A stretch of DNA of 17,454 nucleotides from CAYVBN01 sp964538565 (GTDB lineage Bacteria; Pseudomonadota; Alphaproteobacteria; Rhizobiales; Xanthobacteraceae). Within the stretch, counting starts at the first letter, position 1. Every line of letters starts with the position of its first letter. Made by a program: the position numbers and the translations under genes. Below the pieces are notes generated by a model, which was given only the letters and a program-made list of their open reading frames with translations, did no database searches and had not been told where the DNA came from. Location of the stretch: NCBI GenBank assembly GCA_964538565.1, contig CAZIGW010000118.1, positions 1 to 17,454 of the forward strand. The letters run 5' to 3'. This document shows positions 14,043 to 17,454 of the stretch, piece after piece.

Positions 14043-15239
14043 TCAGCGCTGGCGGTGCGGACCCCACGGCCCTGAGTCGGCGGGCGATTCGGCGTCCTGG
14101 TCGCCCGGCCGCGCCCCACCGAGTTCGACCGGCGGCCGCTCCGGCAGGAAGGGACGCTCGCCCTCCGGCGCGGGCTCGCCCGAGCCCCATGGGCCCGGCG
14201 CAGGGCCGCTCTCCTCCTGCGGCGCCGACTGATCCGGCGCAGCCAACGCCAAAGGCCCCGGGTCGTGGCCGCCGGCGAATTTGACGAGCGCCTCGATTCG
14301 TTTCTCGATCGGCGGATGCGTGGCGAAAATGTCCTCGAAACCCTCGCGCGGGTTGTCGACGCACATTTCCATCACCGCCGATGTCGCGCCCGGGAGCTCG
14401 CCGCGCCCTTCGATCTTGCGCAACGCCGAGATCATGGCATCCGGATTCTTGGTCAACTCGACCGATCCGGCGTCGGCTAGGAATTCACGCGAGCGCGAGA
14501 GCGCAAAGCGAATGGCGATCGAGAGGATCCACGCCAGCGCCACGAGCGCGAGCGCGATGAGGATCGCGCTGCCGCGCCCGCCCCGTCCACGCTCGCCGTC
14601 GCCGTCGTCGCTGCGGCGCGAACCGCGCCAGCCGATGCCGCTCTGGAACCACATGCGGAAGAACAATTCGGCGAAGAACGAGATCGCGCCCGCGATGATG
14701 ACGGCGACCACCATCATGCGCACGTCGCCGTTGCGGAGGTGCGTCAGCTCGTGCCCGAGCACCGCCTCGATCTCGGCATCGTCGAGCTGCTCGAGCAGCG
14801 CCGAAGTGACCGTGATCGAATATTGTTTTTCGTTCATTCCGGTGGCGAAGGCATTGAGCGCGCCACTCTCCATCACCTTGAGCTTCGGCATGGTGATGCC
14901 GCGCGAGATGCAGAGGTTCTCGAGCAGATTGTAGAGCCGCGGCATTTCGCTGCGCGTCACCTCGCGCCCGCCGGTGACGGCGTCGATCATCGCCTGGTGG
15001 AACTTGTAGGCGATGAGGATCCACAGCGCGGTGCCGAGCGTCGCCCAGGGCGCGGCCCGGACGAGGTCGCGCCAGGCGCGCTGCAGGTACCATTGCAGCG
15101 ACGCGTCGTAGGAAAGGACCTCCGCAGTCAGCGCTCCCGCGTAGACGAGCAGATAGACCAGCAGAAACAGGCCCGCGAGCAGGGCGACGGACCGGCGCCT
15201 GTTCGACTGGATGTGCGTATAGAGCCCGTAGGCGGCCAT
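14043..15239 (-). CDS. M48-family (HtpX-like) membrane zinc metalloprotease
   Basis: A 398-residue membrane metallopeptidase of family M48, related to HtpX, thought to act in quality control of membrane proteins. Two N-terminal helices (about 16-40 and 66-80) precede the catalytic site GHELTHLRNGD with HELTH at 163-167; the third zinc ligand is E252 in SREFLADAGS. Two more helices (173-195 and 224-246) flank a Gly/Arg/Asp-rich loop, and THPPIEKRIEAL (308-319) closes the peptidase domain. About 75 further residues are rich in Pro, Gly and Glu, longer than typical HtpX, and probably disordered. The ATG at 15237-15239 (complement) has AGGA upstream. The gene follows lemA by 17 bases, a pairing common across bacteria. 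Confidence 0.93.
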   Translation of the reverse strand: MAAYGLYTHIQSNRRRSVALLAGLFLLVYLLVYAGALTAEVLSYDASLQWYLQRAWRDLVRAAPWATLGTALWILIAYKFHQAMIDAVTGGREVTRSEMPRLYNLLENLCISRGITMPKLKVMESGALNAFATGMNEKQYSITVTSALLEQLDDAEIEAVLGHELTHLRNGDVRMMVVAVIIAGAISFFAELFFRMWFQSGIGWRGSRRSDDGDGERGRGGRGSAILIALALVALAWILSIAIRFALSRSREFLADAGSVELTKNPDAMISALRKIEGRGELPGATSAVMEMCVDNPREGFEDIFATHPPIEKRIEALVKFAGGHDPGPLALAAPDQSAPQEESGPAPGPWGSGEPAPEGERPFLPERPPVELGGARPGDQDAESPADSGPWGPHRQR

Positions 15240-15256
15240 GACGGCTGTCCTGGGCG

Positions 15257-15826
15257 CTAGAACTTCACCTGCGGGGCCTGGTCGAGCGCCTTGCGGTCTT
15301 CGCCGACGTCGAAGAATTCCCTCGGAGTGAAGCCGAAGCTCGCCGCGAACAGCGCCGCCGGGAACTGCTGCATGGCCGTGTTGTATTCCTGCACGGAATT
15401 GTTGAAGAAGCGCCGCGCGGCGGCGAGCTTGTTCTCGATGTCGCTGAGCTCGGCCTGGAGCTGCTGGAAGTTCTGGTTGGCCTTCAGATCGGGGTAAGCT
15501 TCCGACAGCGCGAACAGCTGGCGCAGGGCGCCGCTCAACATGTTCTCGGCCGCCGCCTGGGCGGCCGGTCCCTGGCCTTGCGCGGCGACGGCGCTCTGGC
15601 GGGCCTTGACCACCGCTTCCAGTGTGCCGCGTTCATGGCCGGCGTAGCCTTTCACCGTCTCCACGAGATTGGGAATGAGGTCGTGGCGCTGCTTCATCTG
15701 CACATCGACGTCGGCGAACGCTTGGTTCACCCGCTGCCGCATCGCCACCATGCGGTTGTAGACGGAGATGACCCACAGGACGATGACGACAATGACGGCG
15801 AGTACGATCCAACCGGTGGTGGACAT
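15257..15826 (-). CDS. lemA: LemA family protein
   Basis: A 189-residue LemA protein with one N-terminal membrane helix (about residues 5-21, WIVLAVIVVIVLWVISVYN) and a long helical domain facing the periplasm. The family core is plain: QRVNQAFADVDVQMKQRHDL followed by IPNLVETVKGYAGHE, and LSDIENKLAAARRFFNNSVQEYNT near the C-terminus, ending in FGFTPREFF. The exact function is unsettled; LemA genes repeatedly sit beside M48 proteases or TPM-domain genes. The ATG at 15824-15826 (complement) was chosen for the AGGAG eight bases upstream and because the 32 codons before it in frame are not family-like. It heads the lemA-protease operon. Confidence 0.95.
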   Translation of the reverse strand: MSTTGWIVLAVIVVIVLWVISVYNRMVAMRQRVNQAFADVDVQMKQRHDLIPNLVETVKGYAGHERGTLEAVVKARQSAVAAQGQGPAAQAAAENMLSGALRQLFALSEAYPDLKANQNFQQLQAELSDIENKLAAARRFFNNSVQEYNTAMQQFPAALFAASFGFTPREFFDVGEDRKALDQAPQVKF

Positions 15827-16015
15827 CGAGGAACTCCTGGCGTCCGCGAATGAAACGGCGTGCCGGCGTCCTTCAGCCCGGGCGCCGGTCGAGCGGGACA
15901 AGCATAGCGCTCCCGCCGCCATTTCGGCAGGGCGCAGCGATGGTTGGTCGCGTCGGACGGCAGAATGGTTCGTTCCGCCCGGCGCGCTGCGCTCAGGCGG
16001 CGACAGATCCGCATC

Positions 16016-16039
16016 CCCGGATACGCGTCCGTATCCGGG
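16016..16039. repeat. Perfect nine-base inverted repeat between the GW protein and lemA
   Basis: CCCGGATAC (16016-16024) and GTATCCGGG (16031-16039) flank a six-base loop GCGTCC. The hairpin lies about 70 bases after the stop of the minus-strand Gly/Trp-rich gene and about 190 bases before the lemA start. It is the cleanest hairpin in the window. It may end the upstream transcript, although no T-run follows on the minus strand, or it may bind a regulator of lemA. Confidence 0.6.
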
Positions 16040-16108
16040 ATCCGATCACATCGACAGCGGCGACAGCCGGCTGTGGAGGACGGCCGACGTCACCGGCTGC
16101 CCTTCGCG

Positions 16109-16597
16109 TCAGTACCAGCGATGCAGTCGGCCGCGGTGGAGATGGCGATGCCAGCCGAAGTGCCGGAAGCGGGGCCCGGCCCAGGCATAGGCCGGCCAGC
16201 CCCAGCCTGATCCGTAGTACGCGTAGGCCGGGGCATACCCGTAGCCGTAATACCGAGGTCCGGCCCAGGCGTACGCCGGATAGTCCCAGCCATAGTACCC
16301 GTAGTAGGGGCCGGTCGCCGCCGACGCGAGCGCGGCACCAAACAATCCGAGTCCGAGCCCGAGGCCGACGCCCGGACCCCATCCCCGCCAGCCCCAACCG
16401 CGCCAGCCCCAGCCGCGCCAGCCCCAGCCGCGCCGGAAACGCCATTGCACGTTGACCGTGTCACTGGGCACTGCCGACTTCACCGCCGCCGCCGTTCCTG
16501 CCGGAACAGGGGCGGAAAATGATGCATCAACACTGCCGATGAGGACGGCGCCGGCAAGGCCGGCCACAATCGCCTGCTTCAGCAAAGGTTTTCTCAT
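16109..16597 (-). CDS. Secreted Gly/Trp/Tyr-rich protein of unknown function
   Basis: A 162-residue protein with a clear signal peptide (MRKPLLKQAIVAGLAGAVLIG, cleavage probably after A29 in ASFSA-PVP). A linker is followed by repeats of RGWGW (about 56-73), a Gly/Leu-rich hydrophobic stretch (75-94), a Tyr/Gly-rich part with the unit PAYAWAGPR present twice (107-115 and 135-143), and a basic His/Arg end (HRHLHRGRLHRWY). Similar low-complexity exported proteins are common in Hyphomicrobiales, but none has a firm role known to me. The ATG at 16595-16597 (complement) has AAGGA at good spacing. It is flanked by gaps of about 280 bases on both sides and is likely transcribed alone. Confidence 0.82.
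   Translation of the reverse strand: MRKPLLKQAIVAGLAGAVLIGSVDASFSAPVPAGTAAAVKSAVPSDTVNVQWRFRRGWGWRGWGWRGWGWRGWGPGVGLGLGLGLFGAALASAATGPYYGYYGWDYPAYAWAGPRYYGYGYAPAYAYYGSGWGWPAYAWAGPRFRHFGWHRHLHRGRLHRWY
16386..16434 (-). repeat. 15-base tandem repeats encoding RGWGW units
   Basis: Three consecutive 15-base units (16386-16400, 16401-16415, 16416-16430) read CGCCAGCCCCAGCCG on the plus strand; the first differs at one base, and four bases of a fourth unit follow. As 15 is a multiple of three, copy-number change would add or remove exactly five residues without a frameshift. The near identity of the units suggests recent expansion. Confidence 0.85.
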
Positions 16598-16878
16598 GAT
16601 GTCGTCCTTTCAGTTCTCCCCCACCAAGCAGCTGGTCGACAGGAAAACGACGCAACGGCATCACGGTTCCGTAGAGGAAATGTGCCGGTGCGGCCCGGAC
16701 GAGAACCGACATCCAAACAAACGGAACATCAGAGAATGCGCGCCGCCAGCAACAGGATCGGGAAACCGCGGCCATTTCGGACACGGCATTTTATGAAAAA
16801 AAAACGTGGCGATCATGGCCCTGGGGCCGACGCGCACAAGGATCAGACAGTCAGCGCAAGGTCGAAGTCGAGCCGCGC
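16598..16878. other. Intergenic region between smc and the GW protein, with a T9 tract
   Basis: This 281-base gap follows the smc stop and precedes the GW-protein start on the minus strand. It should contain the end of the smc transcript and the GW-protein promoter. At 16796-16804 nine A's on the plus strand read as nine T's in the smc direction, 74 bases past its stop. Upstream of these T's, GGCC-CCAG-GGCC could form a weak four-base stem, but it is separated from the T's by 12 bases. A terminator is possible but poorly formed. No small gene is convincing here. Confidence 0.4.
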
Positions 16879-17454
16879 CTACACCGCCTCGCGCATTTTG
16901 ACCGCGTCCTCGAGGTCGACGGAGACGAGCTGGGAGACGCCGCGCTCCGCCATGGTGACGCCGAACAGACGGTTCATGCGCGCCATGGTGATCGGGTTGT
17001 GCGTGATGATGATGAAGCGCGTTTCGGTCGAACGCGCCATCTCGTCGAGCAGATCGCAGAAGCGCTCGACGTTGTGATCGTCGAGCGGCGCGTCCACTTC
17101 GTCCAGCACGCAGATCGGCGCCGGATTGGTGAGGAACACCGCGAAGATGAGCGCCATCGCGGTCAACGCCTGTTCGCCGCCGGACAGCAGGGAGAGCGTC
17201 TGCGGCTTCTTGCCAGGCGGCTTGGCGATGATTTCAAGCCCAGCTTCCAGCGGATCCTCGGCCTCGATCAATTGCAACTCTGCGGTGCCGCCGCCGAACA
17301 GCCCAGTGAACAGCCGCTGGAAGTGGCCGTTGACGATCTCGAATGACGTCAGCAGCCGCTCGCGTGCCTCACGATTGAGACTTTGGATGCCGTGGCGCAG
17401 CTTCTTGATTGCCTCGACCAGATCGTCCCGCTCGGTGGTGAGCGCGGTGTGCTG
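16879..17454 (-). CDS. smc: Chromosome segregation protein SMC, C-terminal part
   Basis: The last 191 residues of SMC, the ATPase that organises and segregates chromosomal DNA; the start and most of the coiled coil lie beyond the right edge. The visible part begins at the end of the C-terminal coiled coil (LREAR-like RLLTSFEIVNGHFQRLFTGLFGGG). It then has the ABC signature LLSGGEQALTAMALIFA, the Walker B strand ICVLDEVDAPLDDHNVERF with the D-loop, and the H-loop FIIITHNPITMA. The end, LFGVTMAERGVSQLVSVDLEDAV, is typical. The reading frame enters the window at a codon boundary and is uninterrupted to TAG at 16879-16881. Confidence 0.96.
   Translation of the reverse strand, partial: QHTALTTERDDLVEAIKKLRHGIQSLNREARERLLTSFEIVNGHFQRLFTGLFGGGTAELQLIEAEDPLEAGLEIIAKPPGKKPQTLSLLSGGEQALTAMALIFAVFLTNPAPICVLDEVDAPLDDHNVERFCDLLDEMARSTETRFIIITHNPITMARMNRLFGVTMAERGVSQLVSVDLEDAVKMREAV

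Noticed and set aside
16682..17077. Plus-strand open frame over the 3' end of smc
   Set aside because: It is antisense to the conserved SMC ATPase motifs, is Arg/Ser-rich and has no ribosome binding site.
1..17454. Search for tRNA, rRNA, insertion sequence, integrase, toxin-antitoxin or phage genes
   Set aside because: No tRNA-like cloverleaf, transposase motif, terminal repeat pair or toxin family was seen. Every larger frame is a core gene or a shadow of one.

Overview
The window reads as core chromosome of a high-GC alphaproteobacterium, most likely in the order Hyphomicrobiales (Rhizobiales). The main reasons are the cytochrome bc1 genes in a petA-fbcH layout, with cytochrome b and cytochrome c1 encoded as one 700-residue precursor as in Bradyrhizobium relatives, an oxygen-dependent HemF, and several small conserved alphaproteobacterial families (DUF1285, DUF6111, DUF2158). 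No rRNA, tRNA, CRISPR array, insertion sequence, integrase or phage gene was seen. The assignment rests on sequence reading alone.

Left part (1-4928). A MoxR-type AAA+ ATPase runs off the left edge on the minus strand. It is divergent from a tightly coupled plus-strand operon: DUF1285, a Nudix CoA pyrophosphatase, a small membrane protein (DUF6111) and CCA tRNA nucleotidyltransferase, followed 24 bases later by a TauE/SafE-type membrane exporter. The first three junctions are stop/start overlaps, and the third has been rewritten by a 26-base-period duplication. A 59-residue DUF2158 gene faces this operon.

Middle part (5103-11901). On the minus strand lie a short protein of unknown function ending in about 50 Asp/Glu/Gly residues, then hemF and trmL, which form a small unit. 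Divergent from trmL, behind a 280-base GC-rich leader with two hairpins, is petA (Rieske protein) and fbcH (cytochrome b/c1 precursor), which supply the three catalytic subunits of respiratory complex III. A strong hairpin closes that operon. Next come mtnP and apt, which together take methylthioadenosine to adenine and then to AMP, with a 71-residue single-span membrane protein on the opposite strand between them.

Right part (12113-17454, all minus strand). The most unusual feature is a tandem pair of ParA/MinD-like P-loop ATPases of 241 and 243 residues. They align with each other, but one keeps the canonical deviant Walker A motif and the other has lost its signature lysine and both glycines. 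Upstream is a 326-base gene-free stretch with a long imperfect inverted repeat. Beyond this are an M48 metalloprotease with a proline-rich tail and its usual partner LemA, a secreted Gly/Trp/Tyr-rich protein built on 15-base DNA repeats, and the C-terminal ATPase half of the SMC chromosome protein at the right edge.

No obvious defence or mobile system is present. The best candidates for undescribed biology are the ATPase pair with its upstream inverted repeat, the polyacidic-tail protein, and the duplicated translational-coupling junction before cca.
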